A stretch of DNA of 64,000 bases from Faucicola sp902506215 (GCA_016888885.1 CP069437.1:1054001-1118000), one strand, 5' to 3'; counted from the stretch's first letter, positions 15,957 through 26,528 are shown. Program-made: numbers and translations. Notes: a model not told the origin generated them from the sequence alone.

Positions 15957-16529
15957 TCAATTGACATAGCGTAATTGAGCTATCATTTTTTGCAGATGCT
16001 CACTACTTAACTGACTCCAGATGTTATAAAAACAGCCATTGTCAAGCAAGAGGTAAGCCAGCATTTTACCCTGTGGGTTATTGCCCTCTCGCCCAATCGT
16101 CACATAACTACCATCGGCGTAGTTTTTACGATATGCCCAGCCTTCATACAAGTCACGCTTAGACGTTGTACCTGCATTGGCCACGCCGTAAGCACTGCTT
16201 AAAGGCTTGCCTTTATAGTTTTTCAAATCATACGCCACCGCAAAGCCACCTGAAAAATTGGCAGCGCGTGATTGTGCAGTTTTGACGTTCACTGATGAAT
16301 GATTAGCAATGGCTAAAATTGGGCAATATTTATAATCAGATTGTCGCCATTGCTGGTGGTAAATTGGGCTAACTTGGCTACTTTTGAGTGATGCATGCGA
16401 TTGCCAAGGGGATTTTGGCAGCCTAGTAGCCGCTTGGGCAGTATTAGCAAGTAAGTTAACAAGTAAGCCAGCACTAATAGCAAAGCTAGTCATAGCGAGT
16501 TGATGACACATAGCGTTACGTCGTCTCAT
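15957..16529 (-). CDS. Hypothetical secreted protein
   Basis: This 190-aa protein has a clear signal peptide (MRRRNAM..., hydrophobic core about 13-30, cleavage near TAQA-A34). The mature part is soluble and tyrosine-rich (YDLKNYKGKPLSSAYGV, YEGWAYRKNYADGSYVTIG) and holds only two cysteines (CPILAIAN and NGCFYNIW), which could form a disulfide. I do not recognise a family. It stands alone between a convergent nagZ and the tRNA operon. Confidence 0.7.
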   Translation of the reverse strand: MRRRNAMCHQLAMTSFAISAGLLVNLLANTAQAATRLPKSPWQSHASLKSSQVSPIYHQQWRQSDYKYCPILAIANHSSVNVKTAQSRAANFSGGFAVAYDLKNYKGKPLSSAYGVANAGTTSKRDLYEGWAYRKNYADGSYVTIGREGNNPQGKMLAYLLLDNGCFYNIWSQLSSEHLQKMIAQLRYVN

Positions 16530-16730
16530 ATTCAGGGTCTCACGCGATTTTATTTTATGTTTGTTATTAGGTAAAATCGCATTATTGGCAATTTACCTTT
16601 ACTAGCTTATCTTTTAGTACACTATATGAACCTAGTATATAAAGTAGATAATTGTTCATCATAAAAAGGTGTAGCAAAACCGTTGTTTTTTTATAATAAA
16701 TTTGCAAATGAAAGAAATAAATCAGGCATA

Positions 16731-16764
16731 AAAAAGCCCCTAATTCAATGAATTAAGGGCTTTT
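16731..16764 (-). terminator. Terminator of the tRNA Pro-Arg-His operon
   Basis: A 14-bp stem with one mismatch (GCCCCTAATTCA against TGAATTAAGGGC) ends in a T-run on the minus strand. It lies 9 nt beyond the tRNA-His 3' end. Confidence 0.85.
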
Positions 16765-16772
16765 CTAGAATA

Positions 16773-16849
16773 TGGGGCGAATGATGGGACTCGAACCCAC
16801 GACAACCGAGATCACAACCCGGGGCTCTACCAACTGAGCTACATCCGCC
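16773..16849 (-). tRNA. tRNA-His(GTG)
   Basis: Anticodon GTG sits in loop TTGTGAT. The extra 5' G (-1) pairs with discriminator C73, the hallmark of tRNA-His, and CCA is encoded. It is the last gene of a three-tRNA transcript. Confidence 0.96.
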
Positions 16850-16879
16850 ATAAGGTAGGTTTTACAGACTAGCAAAATG

Positions 16880-16953
16880 CGCGCCTGACAGGATTCGAAC
16901 CTGTGACCACCCACTTAGAAGGCGGGTGCTCTATCCAACTGAGCTACAGGCGC
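16880..16953 (-). tRNA. tRNA-Arg(TCT)
   Basis: Acceptor GCGCCTG/CAGGCGC and anticodon loop CTTCTAA give anticodon TCT. The discriminator is G and the following bases (CAT) are not CCA, so CCA must be added after transcription, unlike in its two operon neighbours. Confidence 0.95.
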
Positions 16954-17014
16954 ATAAAAAAAGCCTGCTCGGCTCTTGATTCATCTTTTAACTTGGTTAA
17001 GTTTAAAGAATGAA

Positions 17015-17091
17015 TGGTCGGAGTGAAAGGATTCGAACCTTCGACCCCCTGGTCCCAAACCAGGTGCACTACCAAGCTGTGCTACACTCCG
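17015..17091 (-). tRNA. tRNA-Pro(TGG)
   Basis: Acceptor CGGAGTG/CACTCCG, anticodon loop TTTGGGA with anticodon TGG, and encoded CCA are visible. It is the first gene of the operon, whose Pro-Arg-His content resembles the E. coli argX-hisR-leuT-proM cluster. Confidence 0.95.
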
Positions 17092-17170
17092 ATTGCCTAA
17101 CTAGGCTTAATTGTTACTTCAATACCTTAGCAATAGTGAGCTTAAAGGCTATCATCGCTAAGTGGTGCGT

Positions 17171-17199
17171 ATATTAAAGCAAGTTAGTTAGGCTGTCAA
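17171..17199 (-). promoter_or_regulatory. Sigma-70 promoter of the tRNA Pro-Arg-His operon
   Basis: On the minus strand a perfect -35 TTGACA (17194-17199), a 17-bp spacer and -10 TAATAT (17171-17176) lie about 80 nt upstream of tRNA-Pro. Confidence 0.8.
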
Positions 17200-17243
17200 C
17201 GACTTTTTTTAATATTTTAAAAACAGACAATGGTTGTTAACGC

Positions 17244-18380
17244 CTATCTTTTGAGCGTGGCACCAAACGTGAGCATTCGATCTAGGGGTTTCTTAGCTTG
17301 TTCGATTAGCTGCGCATCAACAAAAATCTCATGCGGTACGGCGTCAGGCGTGCCTACTTTCTCCAGTGCATGGATGATTTGGTCTAAATCATTCATCGCC
17401 ATCCACGGGCAGTGCGCACATGAACGACAGGTTGCACCTTCCCCACGCGTCGGTGCTTCGATAAATACCTTATCTGGTGCCGCTTGCTGCATTTTATAAA
17501 AAATACCGCGATCGGTGGCGACGATGAACATCTTGTGCGGTAGGGTTTGTGCCGCTTTAATCAGCTGACTGGTACTACCGACGGCATCTGCCATTTGGGT
17601 CATCTCAATCGGTGATTCTGGGTGCACTAGCACCGCCGCATCGGGGTACATCTCTTTCATAGTTTCTAGACTACGGCTACGGAACTCTTCATGCACGATA
17701 CAAGCGCCATCCCACAGTAGCATATCTGCACCCACTTTTTGCTGGATATAACGCCCCAAATGCTGGTCAGGTGCCCAAATGATTTTTTCACCTTGGCTGT
17801 CTAGATGGTCAATGAGCTCAACTGCGATACTCGATGTCACCACCCAATCTGCCCGCGCTTTAACAGCCGCTGAGGTGTTGGCATACACCACCACAGTACG
17901 GTCAGGATGCTGGTCACAAAACGCGCTAAAGTCTTCAATCGGACAACCCAAATCTAGTGAGCAAGTGGCTTCTAGGGTTGGCATTAATACCGTTTTTGCT
18001 GGGCTTAAGATTTTAGCAGTCTCACCCATGAATTTGACGCCTGCAACAATCAACACATCAGCATCACTATCACGCCCAAACCTTGCCATCTCTAAACTAT
18101 CCGACACGATACCGCCTGTGGCTTCGGCAATTGCTTGGATTTTTGGGTCGGTGTAATAGTGAGCAATTAACGTGGCATTATGCTGTTTTAACAAATCGGC
18201 AATGCGCTGTTTTTTTTCTGCAAATTCGGCATCGTCAATCTCAATATCTTGGGGTATACCGAGTTTATCGAGATGTTGTTTGACAATATCTTTGGCAGAC
18301 ACTGCTAGCAGTTGCTCATTATTCGCTAATAGAGGATTGGCAAGCTCGGTAGCTGCTTGTGGCGTACTTGATTGTTGCAT
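17244..18380 (-). CDS. nadA: Quinolinate synthase A
   Basis: This [4Fe-4S] enzyme condenses iminoaspartate with dihydroxyacetone phosphate to quinolinate in de novo NAD synthesis. The start at 18380 (MQQSSTPQAATE) has AAGGAG six bases upstream; a longer reading to 18440 is unlikely. It has 378 aa. Substrate motifs include IAHYYTDPKIQ and VVYANTSAAVKA, and cysteines occur in TLEATCSLDLGC and GEGATCRSCAHCPWM, the last being the cluster ligand region. It stands alone between the tRNA operon and a flippase gene. Confidence 0.95.
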   Translation of the reverse strand: MQQSSTPQAATELANPLLANNEQLLAVSAKDIVKQHLDKLGIPQDIEIDDAEFAEKKQRIADLLKQHNATLIAHYYTDPKIQAIAEATGGIVSDSLEMARFGRDSDADVLIVAGVKFMGETAKILSPAKTVLMPTLEATCSLDLGCPIEDFSAFCDQHPDRTVVVYANTSAAVKARADWVVTSSIAVELIDHLDSQGEKIIWAPDQHLGRYIQQKVGADMLLWDGACIVHEEFRSRSLETMKEMYPDAAVLVHPESPIEMTQMADAVGSTSQLIKAAQTLPHKMFIVATDRGIFYKMQQAAPDKVFIEAPTRGEGATCRSCAHCPWMAMNDLDQIIHALEKVGTPDAVPHEIFVDAQLIEQAKKPLDRMLTFGATLKR

Positions 18381-18570
18381 GAAAAACTCCTTCTCATGAG
18401 ATGACTTACCCATGTCTATCACAGGTAAGTAGCAATTCATTGATTCTCCTGCTGTTACTATAGCAAACTTTTTTGCGCAAGGTGAATCAATTGCGACTAG
18501 TAACTGATATAAGGATAATTTGGCTAAATTAAATACTGAGACCCATTAAAATCTTATTGAGCCTCAATCG

Positions 18571-20010
18571 TTACGCTTTTGCTTTTACCAAACGTTTTAA
18601 TAGCGCGCGCTCGCTATAGCCGATTAAGCCAATATAGACCAGTAATAAGGTATTGGATAACCAAAAATTCATTTGAAAAGCACTGACGATTATCACGCTA
18701 AAGATCATCAGCGTGCCCAAAAAGAAAACGATTTTTTTGGTTTGGTAAGGTATCGGATAAAAATGCTGTCCCAGCGCGTACGATACTACCATCATAAGGA
18801 AGTAAACAAAAAGCGTCACCCATGCCGACACCATAAAGCCGTATTGTTCTAAAAACAGCATATGGAGCAAAATAGTCAGTCCCGCCCCAAGCCATGAGAT
18901 GGCTGAGCCAATCCCAGTGCGGTCAGTTACCTTATACCAAGTTGATAGATTGTAATAAATCCCAAAACATAGGTTTGCAATGACGATAATCGGTACGATA
19001 TTAATCGCTGTCCAATAACTGGGATCGGTGATAAATAACCGTTTGAGCCATGAAATATTGGCAATAATTCCAAGCGCCACCACCGATGCAAATAAAGCAA
19101 AGTACTCTGTCATCATGGCATAGGTGGTTTTGGCATTGGCATGGTGCATTTGTTTGAATAAAAACGGCTCAATCCCCATCCGATACGCGGTCACAAACAA
19201 AGTCATTAACACCGCCAATTTATAGCAGCCACCGTATGCCCCCGCATCGCCTTTATCAATCATATAATATTGAATGATTTTATCGAAATTTTCATTCACC
19301 ATAAACGCCAACCCTGCCAGCATGACCGGATAAGAATAGCGAATCATACGTTTGAACAAGGCTTTATCAAAATGTAAGCGTACTTTTTTGATAATCGGAA
19401 ACAGCATCATAAAAGTGGCAAGACTGGCAACTAAATTGGCAAAAAACGGATACGCCACTTGCTCGGTCAAGCCAAAACTTTTGGCAGCCTCAATGGGCAC
19501 AAAGCGAAATAGCGCAATAACCACCACAGTTTGTATCAAAATCGACACTACCCGCACCACCGAATACTTCACAGGCTGGTTGTGATAACGTAGCCAAGCA
19601 AACGGAATGGTACAAATCGCATCAAAAAACGCAATCCAAGCAAACCAACGCAAAAATTCAGGATGATTGCCATAATCCATCAGTATTGATAACGGATTGC
19701 TAAACAGTAGCACCATGACCAAAAAACCGCCTGCCAACATGGCAATAAACCAAAACGCCGTGCTAAACACATTTTTTTCGGCAGCGCCTGTTTTATCTTC
19801 TCCTGAAAAGCGAAAATAAGATGTTTCAAAACCAAAAGTGAGCACAATATTGATAAAAGCAATCCAGGCATATAGGCTGGTAAAGATAGCAAAGGCTTCT
19901 TTATCGATGTAATTGATATACAACGGATTGAGTAAAAAGGTAATGACACGGGGTAAAATCGCACCGATACCATAGATAATGGTTTCACCTAACAGTCGTT
20001 TGATATTCAC
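18571..20010 (-). CDS. Oligosaccharide flippase family protein (Wzx/MOP type)
   Basis: This 479-aa integral membrane protein has about 12-14 hydrophobic helices and the MOP-exporter N-terminus (LLGETIIYGIGAILPRVITF) typical of Wzx-like O-unit or capsule flippases. It would move a lipid-linked glycan across the inner membrane. No glycosyltransferases or polymerase lie nearby, so it is an orphan and the substrate is unknown. The C-terminus is hydrophobic and ends in a basic tail (ERALLKRLVKAKA). Confidence 0.85.
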   Translation of the reverse strand: MNIKRLLGETIIYGIGAILPRVITFLLNPLYINYIDKEAFAIFTSLYAWIAFINIVLTFGFETSYFRFSGEDKTGAAEKNVFSTAFWFIAMLAGGFLVMVLLFSNPLSILMDYGNHPEFLRWFAWIAFFDAICTIPFAWLRYHNQPVKYSVVRVVSILIQTVVVIALFRFVPIEAAKSFGLTEQVAYPFFANLVASLATFMMLFPIIKKVRLHFDKALFKRMIRYSYPVMLAGLAFMVNENFDKIIQYYMIDKGDAGAYGGCYKLAVLMTLFVTAYRMGIEPFLFKQMHHANAKTTYAMMTEYFALFASVVALGIIANISWLKRLFITDPSYWTAINIVPIIVIANLCFGIYYNLSTWYKVTDRTGIGSAISWLGAGLTILLHMLFLEQYGFMVSAWVTLFVYFLMMVVSYALGQHFYPIPYQTKKIVFFLGTLMIFSVIIVSAFQMNFWLSNTLLLVYIGLIGYSERALLKRLVKAKA

Positions 20011-20043
20011 AGGCTATCCAAAGTTAATGTCGCTTGATGGGTT

Positions 20044-20241
20044 TTAAGGTTGGCTAATAATAGGCTTTTGGCGTTGTAGTGCTAACAAAGCGTGTTGCAC
20101 TTCTTGCACTTTTTTCTCGGTCAATAAATTGCTGATATTAATCCAAATCCAGTGAAAGCCATACCCGCCGTCCTGCATTTCGATTTTGGCATGTTCAATC
20201 GTCCAGTTTTGTACCAAAATGCTGCGCAAATGGCATATCAT
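20044..20241 (-). CDS. Small hypothetical protein
   Basis: This possible 65-aa product is soluble, with an aromatic core (GGYGFHWIWINISNLLTEKKV) and a C-terminal amphipathic helix. It reads in the same direction as its neighbours and lies between the flippase and gltD. No ribosome site is convincing and no family is recognised. The non-random, protein-like composition supports a real gene, but it could be a fragment of a longer lost gene. Confidence 0.4.
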   Translation of the reverse strand: MICHLRSILVQNWTIEHAKIEMQDGGYGFHWIWINISNLLTEKKVQEVQHALLALQRQKPIISQP

Positions 20242-20314
20242 TGACCTAGTAGTATGATGAATTTATGCGACATAATAGCCCAAAGTGGACAAAAACGCAC
20301 CGAAATTTACTTGT

Positions 20315-20343
20315 AAAAAAACCCAATCAATATTGGGTTTTTT
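20315..20343 (-). terminator. Rho-independent terminator after gltD
   Basis: A stem of A6-CCCAAT (20315-20326) with ATTGGG-T6 (20332-20343) and a 5-nt loop lies downstream of the gltD stop on the minus strand. Confidence 0.88.
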
Positions 20344-20384
20344 GGTGTAATTAACAGCAAGTCTCAGCTAAAGAAGGTTCATGC

Positions 20385-21806
20385 TTAAACATCTAGGTAA
20401 TCTAGGATACCTTTAGCGGCCTCGCGACCTTCCCAAATCGCGGTTACCACCAAGTCTGAACCCCGCACCATATCGCCACCTGCGAAGATTTTTGGATTCT
20501 TAGTTTGGTACTTATAGGTTTGTAATTCAGGTGCAATCACCCGTCCGCTATTATCCATCTCAATGCCTTGGGTGGTAAACCACTCAGCAGGGCTGGTGCG
20601 AAAACCAAATGCCATAATCACCGCATCGGCTGACAAGATTTCTTCTGAATTGGGAATAGGCTCTGGGCTACGGCGACCGCGGTTATCAGGTTCGCCAAGC
20701 TTAGTGGTCACCACTTTAACACCGGTTACTTTACCGTTTAAACCGATAATTTCAATCGGCTGACGGTTAAATAAAAACTGTACGCCTTCTTCACGCGCAT
20801 TACGCACTTCACGGCGTGAGCCTGGCATATTCTCTTCATCACGGCGATAGGCACAAGTCACAGAAGTTGCACCTTGGCGGATACTGGTACGGTTACAGTC
20901 CATTGCGGTATCACCACCGCCAAGAACGACCACTTTTTTACCTTGTAAGTCGATGTACTCTTGTGGGTTCGTTTCCCAACCTTGGCAGCGGTTGACGTTT
21001 GCGATTAAAAAATCAAGCGCATCATACACGCCAGATAACTCTTCGCCGGCATAACCGCCACGCATATAGGTATAGGTACCCATACCCATAAACACCGCGT
21101 CATACTCACTGAGCAATTCATCAATGGTGACATCTTTACCAATCTCGGTATTTAAACGAAATTCAATGCCCATGCTTTCGAAGACTTCGCGGCGACGACG
21201 CATGACATTTTTTTCCATCTTAAATTCTGGAATACCAAAGGTCAGTAGTCCGCCAATTTCAGGGCGTTTGTCAAATACCACAGGTTTGACGCCATGACGT
21301 ACCAATATGTCAGCACAGCCAAGACCGGCAGGACCTGCGCCAATCACCGCAACTTTTTTATCCGTCCAAGTCACACCACTCATATCTGGACGCCAGCCTA
21401 GCGCAAACGCAGTATCGGTGATGTATTTTTCCACGTTACCAATGGTGACCGCCCCAAAGCCATCATTGAGGGTACAAGCCCCTTCACACAGACGGTCTTG
21501 TGGACATACTCGCCCACAGACTTCTGGCAACGTGTTGGTTTGGTGGCATAAATCTGCCGCTTGGAAAATATGACCTTCGGCAGCCAGTTTTAGCCAGTTT
21601 GGAATATAGTTGTGAACGGGACATTTCCATTCACAGTAAGGGTTACCACATTCAAGACAGCGGTGCGCTTGCTCAGTCACCTGGTCTTGCTCGAATGGAT
21701 AGTAAATCTCAACAAACTCGTGAGTACGGGTATTAATGTCTTTTTTTGAAGGATCGACACGTGCGACGTCTAAAAACTGAAAATCGTTGTGTAATCGTTT
21801 TGCCAT
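20385..21806 (-). CDS. gltD: Glutamate synthase (NADPH) small subunit
   Basis: This 473-aa beta subunit of GOGAT passes electrons from NADPH via FAD and Fe-S clusters to GltB. The N-terminal ferredoxin-like part has CLECGNPYCEWKCPVH and CGRVCPQDRLCEGAC cysteines. The FAD site is GAGPAGLGCADIL and the NADPH site is VVLGGGDTAMD. It follows gltB on the same strand after 164 bp, so a gltBD operon is likely, and it ends at a strong terminator. Confidence 0.96.
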   Translation of the reverse strand: MAKRLHNDFQFLDVARVDPSKKDINTRTHEFVEIYYPFEQDQVTEQAHRCLECGNPYCEWKCPVHNYIPNWLKLAAEGHIFQAADLCHQTNTLPEVCGRVCPQDRLCEGACTLNDGFGAVTIGNVEKYITDTAFALGWRPDMSGVTWTDKKVAVIGAGPAGLGCADILVRHGVKPVVFDKRPEIGGLLTFGIPEFKMEKNVMRRRREVFESMGIEFRLNTEIGKDVTIDELLSEYDAVFMGMGTYTYMRGGYAGEELSGVYDALDFLIANVNRCQGWETNPQEYIDLQGKKVVVLGGGDTAMDCNRTSIRQGATSVTCAYRRDEENMPGSRREVRNAREEGVQFLFNRQPIEIIGLNGKVTGVKVVTTKLGEPDNRGRRSPEPIPNSEEILSADAVIMAFGFRTSPAEWFTTQGIEMDNSGRVIAPELQTYKYQTKNPKIFAGGDMVRGSDLVVTAIWEGREAAKGILDYLDV

Positions 21807-21970
21807 GCCCCAATGCTCCTAAAGCAATGCTCCTAAGTGAGTGGTATCCAGCGATTCACTGTATACCGACCTGCTTGACAGCGAACTTTTAAAATTTAAG
21901 TTAAAGGTAGAGCGCTGGTCACGCGCTACCTTTAGCAATCCAATATCATCAAATTATGCTACACAATCGC

Positions 21971-24900
21971 TTATTGTGGGTCTGCCATGGTCGTTTTTAG
22001 TAGCGAAGTAATGTTCGCGGCTTTTGGTTTGACCAAATAGAATTTACGAACATAATGCTCAAAGTCGTCAAGGATAGTTTGACCCCATTGGCTACCTGTT
22101 TTTGCCACGTGTGTTTTGATAATCGACATCAAGTTGATACGGTGATTTTCTGTTTGCTCACTTGAGATACGATGCATATCGATAAGCTCATGGTTACAAC
22201 GGTCAAAGAAATCGCCATCTAAGTCAAGCACGTAAGCAAAACCGCCTGTCATACCAGCACCGAAGTTTAGCCCTGTTTTACCCAAAACCGTCACCACACC
22301 GCCCGTCATGTATTCACAGCAGTGGTCGCCGGTACCTTCGACCACCGCAAAACAACCTGAATTACGAACCGCAAAACGTTCACCGGCAGTACCTGCCGCA
22401 TACAGATGACCGCCTGTCGCACCATACAGACAGGTGTTACCGATGATAGCAGTTTGCTGGCTGGCAAACGTCGAGCCTTTTGGTGGGTAAATCACAATTT
22501 CACCCCCTGCCATGCCTTTACCGACGTAGTCGTTGGCATCGCCTTCAAGCTTAATGTTTAAGCCGCCTGCATTCCATACACCTAAACTTTGACCCGCAGT
22601 ACCGGTTAAGTGCAAGTTGATTGGCGCGCTTGCCATACCATTGTTGCCATGCAGCGCAGCAATCTCCCCTGAGATACGCGCACCGATAGAACGGTCACAG
22701 TTGCCAATACGATAGCTAAAGTCACCGCCTTTGGCTGATTTGATGGTATCCATCATATCGATAACCATTTGTTCAGCAAGCAAGCCTTTATCAAATGGCT
22801 CATTGCGCTCAACTTGGCAAGTTTGTGGTTTGCCATCGCCTTTGCTATGGGTAAATAATAGCGGCGCTAGGTTTAGGTGTTGTTGCTTGTTGGTAGTGCC
22901 TGACATGACTGATAGCAAGTCGGTGCGACCCACAAGCTCTTCCATTGAGCGTACGCCCAATGCCGCTAACCACTCGCGGGTTTCTTGTGCCACAAATCTA
23001 AAGAAATTAATCAGCATTTCGGCTTCACCGATAAAATGCTCATCGCGCAGTTCTGATTTTTGCGTTGCCACACCCGTTGGGCAGTTATTTAAGTGACAGA
23101 TACGCAGGTATTTACAGCCCACCGCAATCATTGGCGTGGTACCAAAACCAAAGCTTTCCGCCCCCAATATTGCCGCTTTAACTACGTCTAAACCCGTTTT
23201 TAAACCACCATCTGTTTGCACCCGTACTTTATGACGTAGTCCGTTGACACGAAGCGATTGGTGTGCTTCAGATAAACCTAGTTCCCAAGGCGAGCCTGCA
23301 TAGTGAATTGATGATAAAGGAGACGCTGCGGTACCACCATCATACCCTGAAATGGTAATCAAATCGGCATACGCTTTTGCCACACCCGTTGCAATAGTGC
23401 CTACACCTGGACGCGACACCAATTTGACTGATACAAGCGCGTTTGGATTGACTTGTTTTAAGTCAAAAATTAGCTGCGCCAAGTCTTCAATCGAATAAAT
23501 ATCATGATGCGGTGGCGGTGAAATCAAGGTCACACCTGGCACTGAGTAACGTAAACGCGCAATTAAGCTATTTACTTTACCACCGGGTAACTGACCACCT
23601 TCACCGGGTTTTGCCCCCTGCGCGATTTTAATCTGCATCACTTCTGCAGAACGCAAGTAAGCCGGCGTGACCCCAAAACGACCTGAGGCGACTTGTTTGA
23701 TTTTTGAGTTACGAATCGTGCCATAACGTGTGGGATCTTCACCGCCCTCACCCGAGTTTGATCGTCCGCCAATCGTGTTCATCGCGGTTGCAATCGCCTC
23801 GTGTGCTTCTGGCGACAAGGCGCCTAATGACATACCTGCTGAGTCAAAGCGTTTTAGGATTTGTTCAATGGGCTCAACGTCATCAACACTGATGGATTTG
23901 CTGGTATCTAACTGCAGCAAATCACGTAACGTCGCGACAGGGCGGCTGTTGACAATAGACGCATATTCTTTGTAGTTGTCGTAGTCGCCCGTGCGTACCG
24001 CTTTATGTAGCGCTTGAATCACATCGGGGTTGAAGGCGTGGTATTCTTTGTTAAAGACGAATTTTAACAAGCCGCCTTGGTCAAGCGGTACACGTTTGGT
24101 AAAGGCATTTTTTGCCAAGATTTGTTGGTCAATCGCAAAATCGTCAAACGTGGCACCTGAGATACGGCTTTCAACCCCAGTAAAGCAAAGCTCAACCACT
24201 TCTTCTGATAAACCCACGGCTTCAAACAATTGCGCGCCGCGGTAAGAAGAGACGGTGGAAATACCCATTTTTGATAGGATTTTTAACAAGCCTTTATCCA
24301 AGCTTTTGCGGAAGTTATTTTTGGCGTACAACGGGTCACCAAGCAAGTCGCCTTTATCGACCAAGTCTGCAATCACATTGTAAGCCAAGTATGGATAAAC
24401 TGCGGTAGCACCAAACCCTAACAAGACCGCTAATTGGTGCGAATCACGTACCAAACCTGTTTCGATGATTAAGTTGGCATCTGCGCGTAAACCCACATTA
24501 ATCAAGTGATGATGTACCGCACCTGTCACCATAATGGCATTGGCAGGTACTTTACCTTTTTCAATATTGCGGTCAGATAATACAATCAATACTTTACCTG
24601 CACGTACCGCTTCGGCAGCTTGCTCACAGATGTGTTTGATGGCATCTTCTAATGCCATTGATTCATCATAATTTAAATCAATGGTTTCAATTTCAAAACC
24701 TGGTTTTGTGACGCTGCGTAGTTGCATCATTTTGCTCGATGACAACACAGGCGATGATAACACGATACGGTTAGCGTGGTCTGGGGTGGGTTCAAAAATA
24801 TTTTTTTCGCTACCCAAACAAGTTTCCAAGGACATCACAATCGCTTCGCGCAGAGGATCGATTGGTGGATTGGTAACCTGAGCAAATTGTTGACGGAAGA

Positions 24901-26440
24901 AATCAGCCACGTGACGAACTTGTTTTGACAGTACCGCCATCGGGGTGTCATCGCCCATTGAGCCAACGGCTTCTTGACCGTTTTCGGCTGAAGGACGAAT
25001 GATTTCTGTGCGTTCTTCATTGGTGATATGAAACATTTTTTGCAGTGCTAACAGGTTCTCGCCTGTTTCACGTTGCTCGTAAGCTTTTTCTTCTAGCTGT
25101 TCATCATCCCGTAGACGTACCGCATTTTCACGTAACCATAGCCGATATGGGTGGGCTTTTTTCAGCTGACGACCCACTGCTTTGGTGTCCATGATGTTAC
25201 CAGTTTCAGTGTCAATCACTAGCATTTGACCCGGTCCGACGCGACCTTTAGCAATCACGTCTTCGGGCTGATAATCCCAAGTACCGATTTCTGAAGCGAC
25301 GGTGATATAGCCATTTTTGGTAGTCACCCAACGTGAGGGACGTAAACCATTGCGGTCAAGCATACAAACCGCATAGCGACCATCTTGGATAACTAGACCG
25401 GCTGGACCATCCCAAGCTTCCATGTGCTGTGAGTAAAACTCATAAAACGCGCGTAAATCCATGTCCATCGTGTCAACATTTTGCCAAGCGGGTGGCACGA
25501 GGATAGAAAGCGCACGGAATAAATCCATGCCCCCTGACACCAGTACCTCAAGCATATTGTCTAAGCTTGATGAGTCAGAGCCCACACGGTTGACGAGTGG
25601 CTGTAACTCTTGCAACTCTGGAATCAAATCGGTGACAAATTTTGGTGTACGCGCGACTGCCCAGTCACGGTTACCATCAATCGTGTTTAATTCACCATTG
25701 TGGGCAAGATAGCGAAAAGGCTGGGCCAGTGGCCATCTTGGCAGGGTATTGGTTGAGAAACGTTGGTGGAATACCACAATGTGTGACGCCAAACGTTCGT
25801 CTTGCAAATCCAAGAAGAATGCGGGCAAATCGGCAGGCATGACCAAGCCTTTATAGATAACCACTTGTGAGGTCAATGACGTCACATAAAATAACGGGTC
25901 ATCTTTCAGTGCGATTTCTGCTTTGCGGCGTGCAACGAATAATTTACGGTTAAAGGTCGCCTCGTCCATATTGATTGGGCAATTAACTAAAATTTGTTTA
26001 AAGCCTGGAAGTGATTCACGGGCAATGTCACCCACGATACTTAAATCAACCGGCACATCACGCCAGCCAGCGACTAGCAAACCTTGTGCTTCAATCGCTT
26101 GACTTAGTGTATCTTGGCTATGCTGTGCTAATGCTTTATCAAGGTTAACAAATACCGTGCCAACGGCAAAAATTTCGTTTAGGGTAAAGCCATTGTCTGA
26201 AGCGATTTTTTTAAAAAATACTTTGGGCGTCGCAATCAATAGACCACAACCATCGCCTGTCTTACCATCGGCTGCTACGCCACCGCGGTGGGTCATACAG
26301 CTTAAACTATGAATCGCTGTTTGCACTAAGTCATGACTAGCTTCACCATGGGTATGCGCAATCAAACCAAACCCACAGTTGTCTTTGAACACATCGGGTT
26401 GGTAAAGATTATGCTGATCTGAATACTGATTTAAAGACAT
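21971..26440 (-). CDS. gltB: Glutamate synthase (NADPH) large subunit
   Basis: The 1489-aa alpha subunit converts glutamine plus 2-oxoglutarate into two glutamates. A short propeptide precedes C22 of NCGFGLIAH, the N-terminal glutaminase nucleophile after processing. Then come the class II amidotransferase domain, the central domain, the FMN/3Fe-4S synthase domain with its cysteines in CKYLRICHLNNCPTG, and the C-terminal GxGxG beta-helix. Its length is normal for proteobacterial GltB. A 9-bp inverted repeat about 90 nt upstream is a candidate operator. Confidence 0.97.
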   Translation of the reverse strand: MSLNQYSDQHNLYQPDVFKDNCGFGLIAHTHGEASHDLVQTAIHSLSCMTHRGGVAADGKTGDGCGLLIATPKVFFKKIASDNGFTLNEIFAVGTVFVNLDKALAQHSQDTLSQAIEAQGLLVAGWRDVPVDLSIVGDIARESLPGFKQILVNCPINMDEATFNRKLFVARRKAEIALKDDPLFYVTSLTSQVVIYKGLVMPADLPAFFLDLQDERLASHIVVFHQRFSTNTLPRWPLAQPFRYLAHNGELNTIDGNRDWAVARTPKFVTDLIPELQELQPLVNRVGSDSSSLDNMLEVLVSGGMDLFRALSILVPPAWQNVDTMDMDLRAFYEFYSQHMEAWDGPAGLVIQDGRYAVCMLDRNGLRPSRWVTTKNGYITVASEIGTWDYQPEDVIAKGRVGPGQMLVIDTETGNIMDTKAVGRQLKKAHPYRLWLRENAVRLRDDEQLEEKAYEQRETGENLLALQKMFHITNEERTEIIRPSAENGQEAVGSMGDDTPMAVLSKQVRHVADFFRQQFAQVTNPPIDPLREAIVMSLETCLGSEKNIFEPTPDHANRIVLSSPVLSSSKMMQLRSVTKPGFEIETIDLNYDESMALEDAIKHICEQAAEAVRAGKVLIVLSDRNIEKGKVPANAIMVTGAVHHHLINVGLRADANLIIETGLVRDSHQLAVLLGFGATAVYPYLAYNVIADLVDKGDLLGDPLYAKNNFRKSLDKGLLKILSKMGISTVSSYRGAQLFEAVGLSEEVVELCFTGVESRISGATFDDFAIDQQILAKNAFTKRVPLDQGGLLKFVFNKEYHAFNPDVIQALHKAVRTGDYDNYKEYASIVNSRPVATLRDLLQLDTSKSISVDDVEPIEQILKRFDSAGMSLGALSPEAHEAIATAMNTIGGRSNSGEGGEDPTRYGTIRNSKIKQVASGRFGVTPAYLRSAEVMQIKIAQGAKPGEGGQLPGGKVNSLIARLRYSVPGVTLISPPPHHDIYSIEDLAQLIFDLKQVNPNALVSVKLVSRPGVGTIATGVAKAYADLITISGYDGGTAASPLSSIHYAGSPWELGLSEAHQSLRVNGLRHKVRVQTDGGLKTGLDVVKAAILGAESFGFGTTPMIAVGCKYLRICHLNNCPTGVATQKSELRDEHFIGEAEMLINFFRFVAQETREWLAALGVRSMEELVGRTDLLSVMSGTTNKQQHLNLAPLLFTHSKGDGKPQTCQVERNEPFDKGLLAEQMVIDMMDTIKSAKGGDFSYRIGNCDRSIGARISGEIAALHGNNGMASAPINLHLTGTAGQSLGVWNAGGLNIKLEGDANDYVGKGMAGGEIVIYPPKGSTFASQQTAIIGNTCLYGATGGHLYAAGTAGERFAVRNSGCFAVVEGTGDHCCEYMTGGVVTVLGKTGLNFGAGMTGGFAYVLDLDGDFFDRCNHELIDMHRISSEQTENHRINLMSIIKTHVAKTGSQWGQTILDDFEHYVRKFYLVKPKAANITSLLKTTMADPQ

Positions 26441-26528
26441 AAGCGTGTTCCCTTAACAAGCTGGTAGCAAAGAAATGGGCATACTATAAATATGTGCAAT
26501 GTTTGCTATTGAATCATAAAAGATTGGA